64,000 nucleotides of DNA from DATBLE01 sp963719325 (GCA_963719325.1 CAVRBW010000026.1:1-64000); one strand, 5' to 3'; positions 55,708 to 64,000 are shown, numbered from the stretch's first letter. A program made the numbers and translations. The notes: generated by a model from the sequence alone, not told the origin.

Positions 55708-55800
55708 TGCTCCAGCAGACGCAGGTCTCGCGCTCGCGGGGTCGTGCCGCGATACCTGCAATGGCTGGACCGAAAGCGCAGGGACATCCGAAAGTACGGT
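55620..55800 (+). pseudogene. mutY-like adenine DNA glycosylase remnant
   Basis: From GTG 55620 the frame reads EERLLEWFTHHGRDLP and YAILVSEVMLQQTQV, the unmistakable N-terminus of A/G-specific adenine glycosylases (MutY), then loses frame; the +1-related frame continues VVPRYLQWLDR to about 55790. After that no MutY sequence follows: the remaining about 280 residues, including the helix-hairpin-helix and the Fe-S Cys cluster, are absent. A truncated, frameshifted remnant. The 55801-55917 stretch after it holds nothing I can name. Confidence 0.78.
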
Positions 55801-55917
55801 TCAGGCAGCGATCGAGGGCGTCTGAATTTCCACGCCGCACGCGACGCGCGGCGGTGCGGCAGCTCGCGAGCCAGCGCTCGAGGGCGGCTTGCGACCGCAA
55901 GAAGCGACGGCGTCCGG

Positions 55918-56342
55918 CTACGTGAGGAGGATTGCGCCGACGACCACGAGAAGGGCGCCGGCGGCGCCCTTCCACGAGAAGGCGTCGCCGAGGAAGAGGA
56001 TGGCGAGGACGAAGACGATCGGCACGCTCAGCCGGTCGAGCGCGGCGACCCCGACGGCGGGGCCGTGCTTGAGGGCAACGAAGTAGAACACCCAGGAGGC
56101 GGCCCCGGCGAGCCCGGAGAGGAAGATGAACAGGAACGAGCGCCCGTCGATGCTCGGCAGTCCGCGCAGCTTGCCGAGCAGCGCGGCGGCGACGACCAGG
56201 ACGGCCATCATCACGACAGCGCGGACGGCGGTGGCGAGGGTGGCGTCGACGTTCTTCACCCCGACCTTGCCGAGGATGGCGACGAGGGCCGCGAAGACGG
56301 CGGCGAGCAGGGCGTAGGCGATCCAGGCGACGATCCGTCCAT
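55918..56342 (-). pseudogene. DMT/EamA-type small transporter, start region disrupted
   Basis: The readable frame covers 113 aa (from GTG 56259) with four membrane spans including FLFIFLSGLAGAASWVFYFVALK and LSVPIVFVLAILFLGDAFSWKGAAGALLVVVGAILL, the EamA repeat signature. In the same frame upstream, another span, VAWIAYALLAAVFAALVAILGKVG, has no ATG/GTG/TTG start; the only ATG (56342) is in a different frame by one base. So either a 1-nt shift damaged the N-terminus or initiation is unusual. Single-EamA-domain proteins act as homodimers exporting small metabolites. Confidence 0.65.
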
Positions 56343-56390
56343 GATCCGCGCCGACACGGACGGGGACCGCCCGGCGCTACGCTCGCGGCG

Positions 56391-57044
56391 ATGGCCGAGC
56401 TGCTGATTGTCGATGACGATCCCGCGATTCGCCGGATGCTCGGGCGCGCCCTCGCGGCCGAGGGCTACGAGGTGCGGACCGCAGCCGACGGCGGGACGGC
56501 GCTGGTCGAGCTGGAGCGTTCGCTGCCCGACGCGGTCGTGCTCGACGTGGTGATGCCGGGCGTCGACGGGCTGCACGTGGCCGAGCGGGTGCGCGCGAAG
56601 GGGCTTGTGCTGCCGATCCTGTTCCTGACAGCGCGGGATGCCGTGCCCGACCGCGTCGCGGGCTTCGAGGCCGGCGGCGACGACTACCTGGTGAAGCCGT
56701 TCGCGGCTGCGGAGTTGCTCGTGCGGCTGCGGGCGCTGCTCAGGCGGACGCGTCCGCCCGGTGAGGAGCTTGTCCGTCACGACGTTCGTCTTGACCCGTC
56801 CGCGCGGCGTGTGCGCCGTGGCGGCCGTGAGATTCGTCTGACCGGGCGCGAGAGCGACCTGCTCGAGTTGCTCTTGCGCGAGGCCGGGCGGACGGTGACG
56901 CGGGCGCAGGCGCTGCGCCTCGTCTGGACCGAGAGCGATGCGCTCCCCAACGTCGTCGACCGGTACGTCGCCTACCTGCGTCGGAAGCTGGGCGAGCCGC
57001 CGGTGATCGAGACCGTGCGCGGCATCGGCTTCCGGATCGCGTGA
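56391..57044 (+). CDS. Response regulator, OmpR/PhoB family
   Basis: 217 aa. The receiver domain has LIVDDDP (acidic pair), the phospho-acceptor Asp in VVLDVVMPGVDG (about residue 51), Thr in FLTARD and the switch Lys in LVKPF. The winged helix starts VRRGGREIRLTGRESDLLELLL and closes with VDRYVAYLRRKLGEPPVIETVRGIGFRI. A two-component transcription factor activated by the kinase encoded next (4-nt overlap). It likely controls its own operon and the ABC exporter behind it. Confidence 0.95.
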   Translation: MAELLIVDDDPAIRRMLGRALAAEGYEVRTAADGGTALVELERSLPDAVVLDVVMPGVDGLHVAERVRAKGLVLPILFLTARDAVPDRVAGFEAGGDDYLVKPFAAAELLVRLRALLRRTRPPGEELVRHDVRLDPSARRVRRGGREIRLTGRESDLLELLLREAGRTVTRAQALRLVWTESDALPNVVDRYVAYLRRKLGEPPVIETVRGIGFRIA

Positions 57045-58423
57045 TGCGGGCGACGCTGCGGACGCGGGTCGTGCTCGCGGCCGGCGCCGCGATCCTGCTC
57101 GCGGTCGTCGCCGTGGGGGTCGGGGTGAGCGTGCTCGTCGCCGCCCACCTGCGCTCGAGCCTGGACCGGGATCTTCGCGATCGGGCGGCGGAGGTGGCGC
57201 GGTTGAGCGCGTCCGCCCCGGCCGTGGTGAGCGCACCGGGGGCGCTCGACGCGCGGATCGGAGGTCAGCAGCTGTCGGTCGAGGTGCTCGATCGCCGGGG
57301 ACGGATCGTTGCCCGTTCGCTGGCCCTCGGCGGCTCACTGCTTCCCTCCGCTGTCGCCCGCCGGGTGATCGCGAGCGGCCGGCCTGAGTACGCGGCGGGC
57401 CGGTTGGGTGAGGTGCATCTGCGTCTGTACGTAGCGCCGCTCCCGACGGTCGGCGGCTCGGCGGCCGGCGGTGCGGTGATCGTGGCCGCCTCGACCTCCG
57501 AGATCGGCGAGACGCTCGATCGCCTGCACACGTTCATCATGCTCTCCGGTCTGGGCGCGATCGCTCTCGCCGCGCTGGCGGCGTTCGTGCTCGTCCGCCG
57601 CGCCTTGCGCCCGCTGGGGCGGCTCTCGGCCGGCGCCGGGGAGATCGAGCGCACCGCCGACCTGGGCCGGCGGCTACCCCAGCCATCGACTGGCGATGAG
57701 GTCGGCCGGCTGGCGCTGACCCTGAACCGGATGCTCGCCGCGTTGGAGCGGGCGCACGAGGTCGAGCGGCGCTTCCTGGCCGATGCCTCGCACGAGCTCC
57801 GCTCGCCGGTGACGGCGCTACGCGGCAACGTCGACTACCTGCTCCGGCACGGCCGCGACGAGGCGGCGCTCGTCGATCTGGCCGCAGACGCCGAGCGGCT
57901 GTCGGCGCTGATCGACGACCTGCTCACGCTTTCCCGCGAAGACGTGGGCGGCTCCCCGGAGGAGGTCGTGCGGCTGGACGAGCTCGCCGTCGCGGCCGCT
58001 GGGTACGACCCACGGATCGTAGTGAGCGCCCCCGAGCCGGTGGCCGTTCGCGGCGATCGCGCCGCCCTCGAGCGGGCGATCTCGAATCTGGTCGAGAACG
58101 CCCGGTTGCACGGTCCGGCGGACGGGTCGATCACGATTGCCGTTCGGAGCGGCGACGGCCGCGCCAGCCTCGTTGTCCGTGACGAGGGCGCCGGCCTGAC
58201 GGCGGAGCAGGCGGAGCACGCGTTCGACCGGTTCTGGCGTGCCCGCCGGGACGCGCCGGGCTCAGGGCTCGGGCTGGCGATCGTGCGCGCGACCGCCGAG
58301 CGGCACGGCGGCCGCGCGACCGCCGCGGGCAGCGAGTTCGCGATCGAGCTTGCGCTTCTCAGAGAACTCTCAAACGATCCCGCTACACCTGGGGTGTCTT
58401 CGATGAAGGAGGGACCGAGTTGA
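57041..58423 (+). CDS. Sensor histidine kinase (HAMP, HisKA, HATPase)
   Basis: 460 aa. Span 1 (about residues 12-35) and span 2 (about 165-187) bracket a 130-residue extracytoplasmic sensor. HAMP follows, then the H-box FLADASHELRSPVTALRGN (phosphorylated His, about residue 249), the N-box NLVENARLHG, G1 DEGAGLT, the F-box and G2 GSGLGLAIVR. Start GTG 57041 overlaps the regulator stop. The sensed signal is unknown. Confidence 0.95.
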   Translation: MMRATLRTRVVLAAGAAILLAVVAVGVGVSVLVAAHLRSSLDRDLRDRAAEVARLSASAPAVVSAPGALDARIGGQQLSVEVLDRRGRIVARSLALGGSLLPSAVARRVIASGRPEYAAGRLGEVHLRLYVAPLPTVGGSAAGGAVIVAASTSEIGETLDRLHTFIMLSGLGAIALAALAAFVLVRRALRPLGRLSAGAGEIERTADLGRRLPQPSTGDEVGRLALTLNRMLAALERAHEVERRFLADASHELRSPVTALRGNVDYLLRHGRDEAALVDLAADAERLSALIDDLLTLSREDVGGSPEEVVRLDELAVAAAGYDPRIVVSAPEPVAVRGDRAALERAISNLVENARLHGPADGSITIAVRSGDGRASLVVRDEGAGLTAEQAEHAFDRFWRARRDAPGSGLGLAIVRATAERHGGRATAAGSEFAIELALLRELSNDPATPGVSSMKEGPS

Positions 58424-59601
58424 AGCTCTTCCGCACGTTCTCTACGCCGCGCCTGCTTGCCCTGCTCGCGGCGGTCGTCGCGATCGCTGCCGCCGCCAGC
58501 ATCGGCAGTATCGCCGCCTTCGGCTCGAGCGCCCCGACGCCGCCTCCGAAGCCGCTCGACCAGGCAATCAAGGACGCCCTGAACGCGCCCGAGCCGGCGG
58601 GCGTCACCGCACGGGTCAAGTTCACGAACAACCTCTTTCCCTCCGGCGCGCTCTCGGGAATGAGCGGCGCGGGCGGGTCGGCGTTGACCTCGGGCGGCTC
58701 CGGGCGGTTGTGGTGGAGCCCGGCCGACAAGCGCGGCCGAATCGAGCTCCAGTCCGACGCCGGCGACGCCCAGATCCTTTGGGACTCCACGCACGTGACC
58801 GTCTGGGACAGCTCCTCGAACACGGTCTACGACCTGTCGATCCCCGCACATCAGGGGGCGGACAGCGGATCCGGCAGGGATCAGGGCCCGACCCTCGCCG
58901 GCATCGACACGTTCCTCGCGAACCTGACGAAGCAGGCCGACATCTCGGCCGCGAACCCGGTCTCGATCGCGGGCGAGCCGGCGTACAGGGTCACGATCTC
59001 GCCCGCCCATTCGGCAGGGCTGATCGGCTCCGGCGAGCTCGCCTGGGACGCCGTCCAGGGCGTGCCGCTCGAGATCGCGATTCGCGCGCAGGGGCAGTCG
59101 ACCCCGGCGCTGGCGTTGACGGTCACAGACGTCTCCTTCCGCCCGGTCTCTTCCTCCGACCTGGCCGTCAGCCCGCCCGCCGACGCGAAGAAGGTCGAGC
59201 TGGGCGGGCAGGCAGACCAGAGCGGCTCCGCAGGCGAGTCGCAGAGGGTGAGCGGACTCGCCGCCGTCCAGGCGGCGGTGCCGTTCACGGTTGTCGCGCC
59301 GGACACGCTCGTCGGGCTGCCGCGGCAGAGTGTTCAGCTCCTCGGCGGCCAGGACAAGGGGGTGCTTGTCCTCTACGGCCACGGTCTCGGAGGGATCGTG
59401 CTCGTCGAGCACGCGGCCGGCTCCGGCTCCGACCAGTCGTCCAGCCTGCCGAAGATCGCGCTCGGGCACACGACCGGACAGGAGCTGGCGACCGCGCTCG
59501 GTACGGTTCTGCTGTTCGAGAAGGGAGGCGTCAGCTTCGTCCTCGCCGGCTCGATGCCGTCGGCAGCGGCAGAAGCGGCGGCGCGGAGCATCGCCGGGTG
59601 A
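58420..59601 (+). CDS. Exported LolA-like protein
   Basis: 393 aa starting at TTG 58420, overlapping the kinase stop (TTGA), with GGAGGGA at the proper distance. An N-terminal hydrophobic segment (LLALLAAVVAIAAAASIGSIAAF) exports or anchors it. The body has the LolA/MucB-like half-barrel: WWSPADKRGRIELQSDAGDAQILWD, VTVWDSSSNTVYDL and AYRVTISPAH. In monoderms such proteins may carry lipids or hydrophobic signals at the cell surface. Located between the two-component pair and an ABC exporter, it may be the sensor's accessory or the exporter's substrate carrier. Confidence 0.72.
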   Translation: MKLFRTFSTPRLLALLAAVVAIAAAASIGSIAAFGSSAPTPPPKPLDQAIKDALNAPEPAGVTARVKFTNNLFPSGALSGMSGAGGSALTSGGSGRLWWSPADKRGRIELQSDAGDAQILWDSTHVTVWDSSSNTVYDLSIPAHQGADSGSGRDQGPTLAGIDTFLANLTKQADISAANPVSIAGEPAYRVTISPAHSAGLIGSGELAWDAVQGVPLEIAIRAQGQSTPALALTVTDVSFRPVSSSDLAVSPPADAKKVELGGQADQSGSAGESQRVSGLAAVQAAVPFTVVAPDTLVGLPRQSVQLLGGQDKGVLVLYGHGLGGIVLVEHAAGSGSDQSSSLPKIALGHTTGQELATALGTVLLFEKGGVSFVLAGSMPSAAAEAAARSIAG

Positions 59602-60530
59602 GCAGCGTGGCCGAGCCGGTCGTCGCCCGCGGGCTGACGAAACGCTACGGCGACCTCGTCGCAGTCGACGACGTCGACCTCACGGTCGAAGCCGGCGACG
59701 TGTTCGGCTACCTCGGACCGAACGGCGCCGGGAAGACGACCTCGCTGCGGATGTTGCTCGGGCTGATCCGGCCCACCGCCGGCGCGATCGAGCTGTTCGG
59801 CCGCGACCCGCTCGACCAGGGGGCGCACGCGCTTGACGGTGTCGCCGGCTTCGTCGAGGCGCCGGCGTTCTACCCGTACCTGACCGGCCGGCGGAACCTG
59901 CGGCTGCTTGCCGACTACGACGAGCCGCGCACGCGCGACCGGATCGAGGAGGTGCTCGAGCTGGTCGAGCTGCGCGACCGGGGCGACGACCGGGTCGGCG
60001 GCTACTCGCACGGGATGAAGCAGCGGCTCGGGATTGCCGCCTCGCTGCTGCGCGCGCCGCGGCTGCTGCTTCTGGACGAGCCGACCACCGGTCTCGATCC
60101 GGCGGGGATGCGCGACATGCGCCTGCTCGTTCGCCGGCTCTCCGGGGAGGGGATCACCGTCCTGCTCTCCAGCCACCTGCTCGCCGAGGTGGAAGAGCTC
60201 TGCAACCGAGTGGCGATCATCCGCAAGGGGCGGATCGTCTACGAGGGCGCTCTTGCCGAGCTGCGCGAGCGCGCCGGCCGCACCTGGCGGCTGCGGGCCT
60301 CCGACCCGGAGCGGGCACGCTCGATGGCGCTCGCCCACGGGGTGAGCGACCTGGCGGCGACGGACGGCGAGCTCCTCTTCGCCGCCGACGAGGACGCCGT
60401 CGCCGCGCTGACGATCGCGCTCGGCCAGGCGCGAATCGGGATCACCGGCCTGCGCGCGGAGGCGGCGTCGCTCGAGGACATGTTCCTCGAGCTGACCGAG
60501 CAGGACGCGCCCCAGGAGGCAGCCGCGTGA
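59598..60530 (+). CDS. ABC transporter ATP-binding protein (exporter, CcmA/NatA-like)
   Basis: 310 aa. Walker A GPNGAGKTT, Q-loop and LLADYDEPRTRDR, signature YSHGMKQRLGIA (SHGMKQ in place of the usual SGGQ), Walker B LLLLDEPTTGLDP and the switch His in LLSSHL. The C-terminal extension, about 80 residues, is typical of DrrA/NatA-type exporters. GTG 59598 overlaps the previous stop (GTGA). Works with the permease encoded next. Confidence 0.93.
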   Translation: MSSVAEPVVARGLTKRYGDLVAVDDVDLTVEAGDVFGYLGPNGAGKTTSLRMLLGLIRPTAGAIELFGRDPLDQGAHALDGVAGFVEAPAFYPYLTGRRNLRLLADYDEPRTRDRIEEVLELVELRDRGDDRVGGYSHGMKQRLGIAASLLRAPRLLLLDEPTTGLDPAGMRDMRLLVRRLSGEGITVLLSSHLLAEVEELCNRVAIIRKGRIVYEGALAELRERAGRTWRLRASDPERARSMALAHGVSDLAATDGELLFAADEDAVAALTIALGQARIGITGLRAEAASLEDMFLELTEQDAPQEAAA

Positions 60531-61399
60531 GCGCCGTTGGCGCCGCCGAATCGATCGCGAGAGGGCGCAGCGGGCTCGCGCCCGTGCGCGGTGTCTGGTT
60601 TGTCTACCGGTGGGAGCTGCTCAAGCTGCGCGCACAGAAGCGCACCTATCTCGGCCTGGGCGCGGCGATGCTCGTCCCGATCGCCTTCGTCCTCGCGCTG
60701 ATCTTCAAGTCGGGCAGCCCGAACGACGTTCCGCTCGGCCGTTACCTGCGCGAGTCCGGGCTCGCAACCCCATTCGTCGTGCTCGAGTTCATGTCGATCT
60801 GGGGACTGCCCCTGATCACCGCCCTCGTCGCCGGCGACATCGTCGCCTCCGAGAGCCACAACTCGACCCTCAAGACGATCCTCACCCGCTCGCGCGACCG
60901 CGGAGAGATCTTCGTCGCCAAGCTCCTCGCCACCCTCACCTACACGCTCGCCGCGATCGTCCTGATGGCGGGCGTCGGCCTCGCCGCCGCAACCGCCGAG
61001 TGGGGGTGGAAGCCGCTCGTCTCCCTCTCCGGCCCCAGGGTTGCCGCCGGTCACAGCTTCGTTCTGCTCCTCGCCACCCTCGGCATCTACCTGCTCGCCC
61101 TGCTCGGGATCGCGGCGTTCGGGCTGCTCATCTCGACCGCGACCCGCAACAGCGCCGCCGCCGTCGTCTCGACGCTGATGTTCGCACTGCTGATGCAGCT
61201 CCTCGGCGCACTTCCCGGCACCGAGCCGATCCGCCCGTACCTGCTCAGCAACCAGTTCCTCGCCTGGCACGGCCTCCTCCGCGTCCCCGTGGACTGGGCC
61301 CCGATCCACCATGCGCTCTGGCTCGACGCCCTCTACATCGCCGTCCCCGCCGTCGCCGCCTACCTCGTCTTCCTGCGGCGGGACGTCGCCGGCGACTAG
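60527..61399 (+). CDS. ABC transporter permease (ABC-2 type)
   Basis: 290 aa with about six spans: LGLGAAMLVPIAFVLALIF, VVLEFMSIWGLPLITALVAGDIVA, TLTYTLAAIVLMAGVGLAAA, LLLATLGIYLLALLGIAAFGLLIS and two further. LKTILTRSRDRGEIFVAK is the cytoplasmic gate region of ABC-2 permeases. It is the last of a five-gene operon (regulator, kinase, LolA-like, ATPase, permease), all with 4-nt overlaps. Substrate unknown; lipid, antibiotic or ion export are the usual alternatives. Confidence 0.88.
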   Translation: MSAVGAAESIARGRSGLAPVRGVWFVYRWELLKLRAQKRTYLGLGAAMLVPIAFVLALIFKSGSPNDVPLGRYLRESGLATPFVVLEFMSIWGLPLITALVAGDIVASESHNSTLKTILTRSRDRGEIFVAKLLATLTYTLAAIVLMAGVGLAAATAEWGWKPLVSLSGPRVAAGHSFVLLLATLGIYLLALLGIAAFGLLISTATRNSAAAVVSTLMFALLMQLLGALPGTEPIRPYLLSNQFLAWHGLLRVPVDWAPIHHALWLDALYIAVPAVAAYLVFLRRDVAGD

Positions 61400-61412
61400 C
61401 GCCCACGACCGC

Positions 61413-61769
61413 GTGACGTACCTTGCCCGCGGCGTGCTCGCCGACGCGCGGAGACTGATCGCGACCGGCTGGTGTCAGCGCACCGCCGCCCGCGACGCTG
61501 CGGGGCGGAGCGTGATGCCGGACGATCCCGCGGCGACGAGCTGGTCGGCAACGGGCGCCATCATCGCCGCCGCCCAGGGTCAGCCGGCGACACGAGACGA
61601 ACCGCGAGCCGAGACGCCGTTCGCGCTGGCGATGAACGCTCTCTCGACCGTGGTCGGCGCCGGCCCGCAAAGCTGGAACGACCATCCCGAGCGGCGCCAG
61701 AACGACGTGCTGGACGCGTTCACGGCTGCGCGTCGCCTCCTGCTCGCCGACGAGCCTGCCCGCATCTAG
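61413..61769 (+). CDS. DUF6197-like protein
   Basis: 118 aa from GTG 61413. The pattern ARRLIATGWCQRTAARDAAG, ATSWSATGAIIAA, MNALSTVVGAGPQSWND and DVLDAFTAARRLL fits a small helical family (DUF6197 as I recall it) often found in actinobacteria and their phages. Function unknown. It lies 13 nt after the permease and may share the transcript. The 72 nt to the next gene hold no visible signal. Confidence 0.6.
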   Translation: MTYLARGVLADARRLIATGWCQRTAARDAAGRSVMPDDPAATSWSATGAIIAAAQGQPATRDEPRAETPFALAMNALSTVVGAGPQSWNDHPERRQNDVLDAFTAARRLLLADEPARI

Positions 61770-61841
61770 CGATGCTGCCGCTCGGCCCAGCTCGAGCTAT
61801 TCAGGCGCCGTTCACATCGGATCCGCCAGGGTGAGTGCGGG

Positions 61842-63965
61842 GTGCCGGCCTCCAACCGTCCCACGCGCGGGCCCGGTGCCGGTCGACGCCGGTCGGCGAA
61901 CCGGCTCGTCGTCTCGGCGCTCCTGACCGGGCTGCTCGCATTCGTCGGCTGGGCGCTCATCCGCGGCGGTCACCCTGCACGCCCTCGCCTCTCCGGCGCT
62001 TCGGCGACGACCGGCAGCGCACCCACGACATCGCCGCCACGGTCCCTCCCGCGTCCCGCGCGTGTCTTGCTCGCCGTCACGCGCTCACGACGGCTTGCCG
62101 CTCCGATTCAGGACGCGGCCGCTGCCCGGCTCGGCCGCAACGGCGTCCTGCTCGCGGGCGGTCTCACGGCAGCAGACCTCTCCTCCGACGCAGTGAGCAT
62201 CGTCGGTCCGGGCGGCGACCGGTTACTGGGGCGCCTACCCGGTGCGCTCCATGACAGCGCCGCCGTGGAGCTCGAAGGAGCGGTCTACCTGTTCGGCGGT
62301 GGAAACGGCACTCGCCAGCTCGACCAGATCCTGCGGATCGACGCGACGGGTCGGACGGCGGTGGCCGGACGGCTGCCTGCGCCTAGCTCCGACCAGGCCG
62401 CCGCGGTCGTCGGCGGAACGGCGTATGTCGTCGGCGGTTTCACGGGCAGCCGCTGGCTGGACACGATCGTCGCCTGGCGACCCGGCGCGGCTGCGCGTGT
62501 GGTCGCTCGCCTCCCTACGCCGGTGCGCTATGCGGCGGTCGCCGGGGTCGGAGACCGGCTGATCATCGCCGGCGGCTCGCTTCCCTCCGGAACGGCCAGC
62601 CGGGCGGTGCTCCTCTTCGACCCCGCGCGACGGCGGCTGCGACGGATCGCGACCTTGCCGGCGCCGACTACGCACGCCGCGGCGGCCTCGCTCGGGCAGA
62701 CCGTGTTCGTGATCGGAGGCCGCGGCTCGACGCTCGGCACTCCGACCGACCGGATCGTGGCGATCGACCTCCCGAGCGGGCGAATCCGTCCGGCGGGTCG
62801 GCTGCGTGCACCGCTCAGCGACCTCGCCGCCGTCAGGCTCGGGGATCGCCTGCTGGTCGCCGGCGGCCGGGACGGGCAGGGCACCGTCGCCGACGTGACG
62901 GAGCTCGCGCCGCGCTCGGCCCGCCCGTCGACCATCGCTCCCGCGAGCTCGAGCGGCAGGCGGGCGGTGAACGTGTACGCCGCCGACCGCCCCGGCCACC
63001 TCGCCGGGGCCGCCCGCCACGCGCGCGCGCTCGTCTACGTGCCCAACTCGCAGAGCGACACCGTCGACGTGATCGACCCGCGCACCTTCCGAGTCGTCGA
63101 GCACTTCGCCGTCGGCGGCCTCCCCCAGCACGTCGTGCCCTCCTGGGACCTGCGGACGCTCTACGTGACCAACGACACCGGGAACAGCCTGACGGCGATC
63201 GACCCGCGCACCGGCCGGCCCGGCCGCACGATCCCGGTCGCCGACCCCTACAACATGTACTTCACCCCCGACGGCCGGTACGCGATCGTCGTCGCCGAGC
63301 GGCTCCATCGCCTCGACTTTCGCGATCCGCACACATTCAAGCTCCACCACTCGCTCCAGGTCGCGTGCACCGGGGTCGACCACATCGACTTCTCCGCCGA
63401 CGGCACCTACCTGCTCGCGAGCTGCGAGTTCTCCGGTCAGGTGATCAAGGTGGACGTCGCCCGTGAGCGCGTAACCGGCCTTCTCGACCTCCCCGACGGG
63501 CCCCTGGGCATGCCCCAAGACGTCAAGCTCTCACCGGACGGGAGGTTCTTCTTCGTTGCCGACAACCACGTGGGCGGGGTCTGGGTGATCGACGGTGCTC
63601 ATCTGCGCGTCGTCGACCTGATCCGGACCGGGCTCGGCGCGCACGGCCTCTACGTGAGCCGGGACGCGCGCTTTCTGTACGTGACCAACCGAAGCGACGG
63701 CTCCATCTCGCTGATCGACTTCGAGAAGTTGAAGGAGACGGCGAAGTGGCGCCTGCCGGCTGGCAGCAGTCCGGACATGGGCAACGTCTCGGCGGATGGC
63801 AAGGTGCTCTGGCTCTCCGGGCGCTACCGAGGCGAGGTGTACGCGATCTCGACCAAGAACGGGCGCCTGCTCGCCCGGATCCCGGTCGGTCGAGGCCCAC
63901 ACGGGCTGTGCGTTTGGCCGCAGCCCGGGCGGTACTCGCTCGGCCACACCGGCATCCTCCGTTGA
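61842..63965 (+). CDS. Membrane-anchored double beta-propeller (Kelch plus YVTN) protein
   Basis: 707 aa. One N-terminal span (LVVSALLTGLLAFVGWALI) and a Pro/Ser/Thr linker are followed by six or seven Kelch-type blades (residues 85-350) each ending GG plus a hydrophobic repeat such as AYVVGGF and LIIAGGS. A second propeller from about residue 375 has YVTN-type repeats: LVYVPNSQSDTVDVIDPRTFRVV, LYVTNDTGNSLTAIDPRTG, FLYVTNRSDGSISLIDFEK. Both face outside the cell. Probably protein or carbohydrate binding; no catalytic motif is seen. GTG 61842. Confidence 0.82.
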   Translation: MPASNRPTRGPGAGRRRSANRLVVSALLTGLLAFVGWALIRGGHPARPRLSGASATTGSAPTTSPPRSLPRPARVLLAVTRSRRLAAPIQDAAAARLGRNGVLLAGGLTAADLSSDAVSIVGPGGDRLLGRLPGALHDSAAVELEGAVYLFGGGNGTRQLDQILRIDATGRTAVAGRLPAPSSDQAAAVVGGTAYVVGGFTGSRWLDTIVAWRPGAAARVVARLPTPVRYAAVAGVGDRLIIAGGSLPSGTASRAVLLFDPARRRLRRIATLPAPTTHAAAASLGQTVFVIGGRGSTLGTPTDRIVAIDLPSGRIRPAGRLRAPLSDLAAVRLGDRLLVAGGRDGQGTVADVTELAPRSARPSTIAPASSSGRRAVNVYAADRPGHLAGAARHARALVYVPNSQSDTVDVIDPRTFRVVEHFAVGGLPQHVVPSWDLRTLYVTNDTGNSLTAIDPRTGRPGRTIPVADPYNMYFTPDGRYAIVVAERLHRLDFRDPHTFKLHHSLQVACTGVDHIDFSADGTYLLASCEFSGQVIKVDVARERVTGLLDLPDGPLGMPQDVKLSPDGRFFFVADNHVGGVWVIDGAHLRVVDLIRTGLGAHGLYVSRDARFLYVTNRSDGSISLIDFEKLKETAKWRLPAGSSPDMGNVSADGKVLWLSGRYRGEVYAISTKNGRLLARIPVGRGPHGLCVWPQPGRYSLGHTGILR

Positions 63966-64000
63966 CCGCGGACGACCAGGGTCGCGAGCATCGCTTGCGG
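63966..64000. other. Window end, no gene seen
   Basis: The last 35 nt after the propeller stop show no feature. Confidence 0.3.

Overview
The window is a GC-rich (about 70%) bacterial chromosome segment from a high-GC Gram-positive lineage, most plausibly an uncultivated Thermoleophilia-type actinobacterium. The reasons are pervasive GTG starts, 1-4 nt start/stop overlaps, leaderless-looking promoters, a primary-type sigma factor beside a topA whose C-terminus is made of GRYGPY repeats, and aerobic heterotroph gene content. This placement is inference from content; no rRNA or tRNA gene is present to anchor it. I see no prophage, integrase, plasmid origin or CRISPR array.

Layout. 0.3-5.5 kb (+): M32 carboxypeptidase, a small secreted protein, PfkB kinase, acyl-CoA synthetase and enoyl-CoA hydratase. 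5.6-14.1 kb (mostly -): RidA, SRPBCC protein, cupin, thioesterase, Zn-alcohol dehydrogenase, GST, isochorismatase-like hydrolase, SMP-30 lactonase, MsrB, then a coxD-coxE-xdhC accessory operon. 14.2-19.9 kb (+): an F420/flavin-type oxidoreductase and a molybdenum hydroxylase (FAD, 2Fe-2S and a molybdopterin subunit split into two genes), followed by cupin, tautomerase, SDR, tautomerase. 20-23.1 kb (-): a B12-dependent diol/glycerol dehydratase in gamma-alpha-beta order, coupled to a nucleoside deoxyribosyltransferase-like gene. 23.2-29.4 kb (+): SDR, FAH-family dehydratase/hydrolase and aldehyde dehydrogenase (resembling the end of a non-phosphorylating sugar-acid pathway), an epimerase and a ThDP enzyme. 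29.4-31.9 kb (+): a chelatase-type AAA/VWA pair joined by a strong -1 frameshift signal. 31.9-34.6 kb (-): FAH hydrolase, MFS, AzlC, AzlD. 34.7-35.2 kb: a REP-associated tyrosine transposase between inverted REPs. 35.2-37.7 kb (-): lutABC with a frameshifted lutB. 37.8-40.5 kb (+): a large glycoside-hydrolase-like/polysaccharide-deacetylase fusion. 40.5-46.6 kb (-): a complete oligopeptide-type ABC importer. 46.6-51.0 kb (-): lipoprotein, sigma factor, topA. 51.3-55.8 kb (+): frameshifted plsC, 5'-3' exonuclease, HDAC-family hydrolase, DUF2156 lysyltransferase-like protein, a membrane protein and a mutY remnant. 55.9-61.4 kb: a DMT transporter fragment, then a response regulator/histidine kinase/LolA-like/ABC exporter operon. 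61.4-64 kb: a DUF6197-like protein and a double beta-propeller protein.

The strongest unusual signals are (1) the A8 slippery site between the chelatase ATPase and VWA frames, with an internal Shine-Dalgarno upstream and GC stems downstream, matching the known logic by which one chlD-type gene yields both small and medium subunits; (2) a REPtron plus three dispersed copies of a 70-bp paired-REP element with fixed 54-55 bp spacing; (3) the reordered diol dehydratase operon with an alpha/beta frame overlap; (4) a 45-nt hairpin between the binding-protein and permease genes of the importer, plus a clear promoter/operator upstream; and (5) several genes interrupted by single-base shifts (lutB, plsC, mutY remnant, DMT gene), which could be real decay or assembly error.
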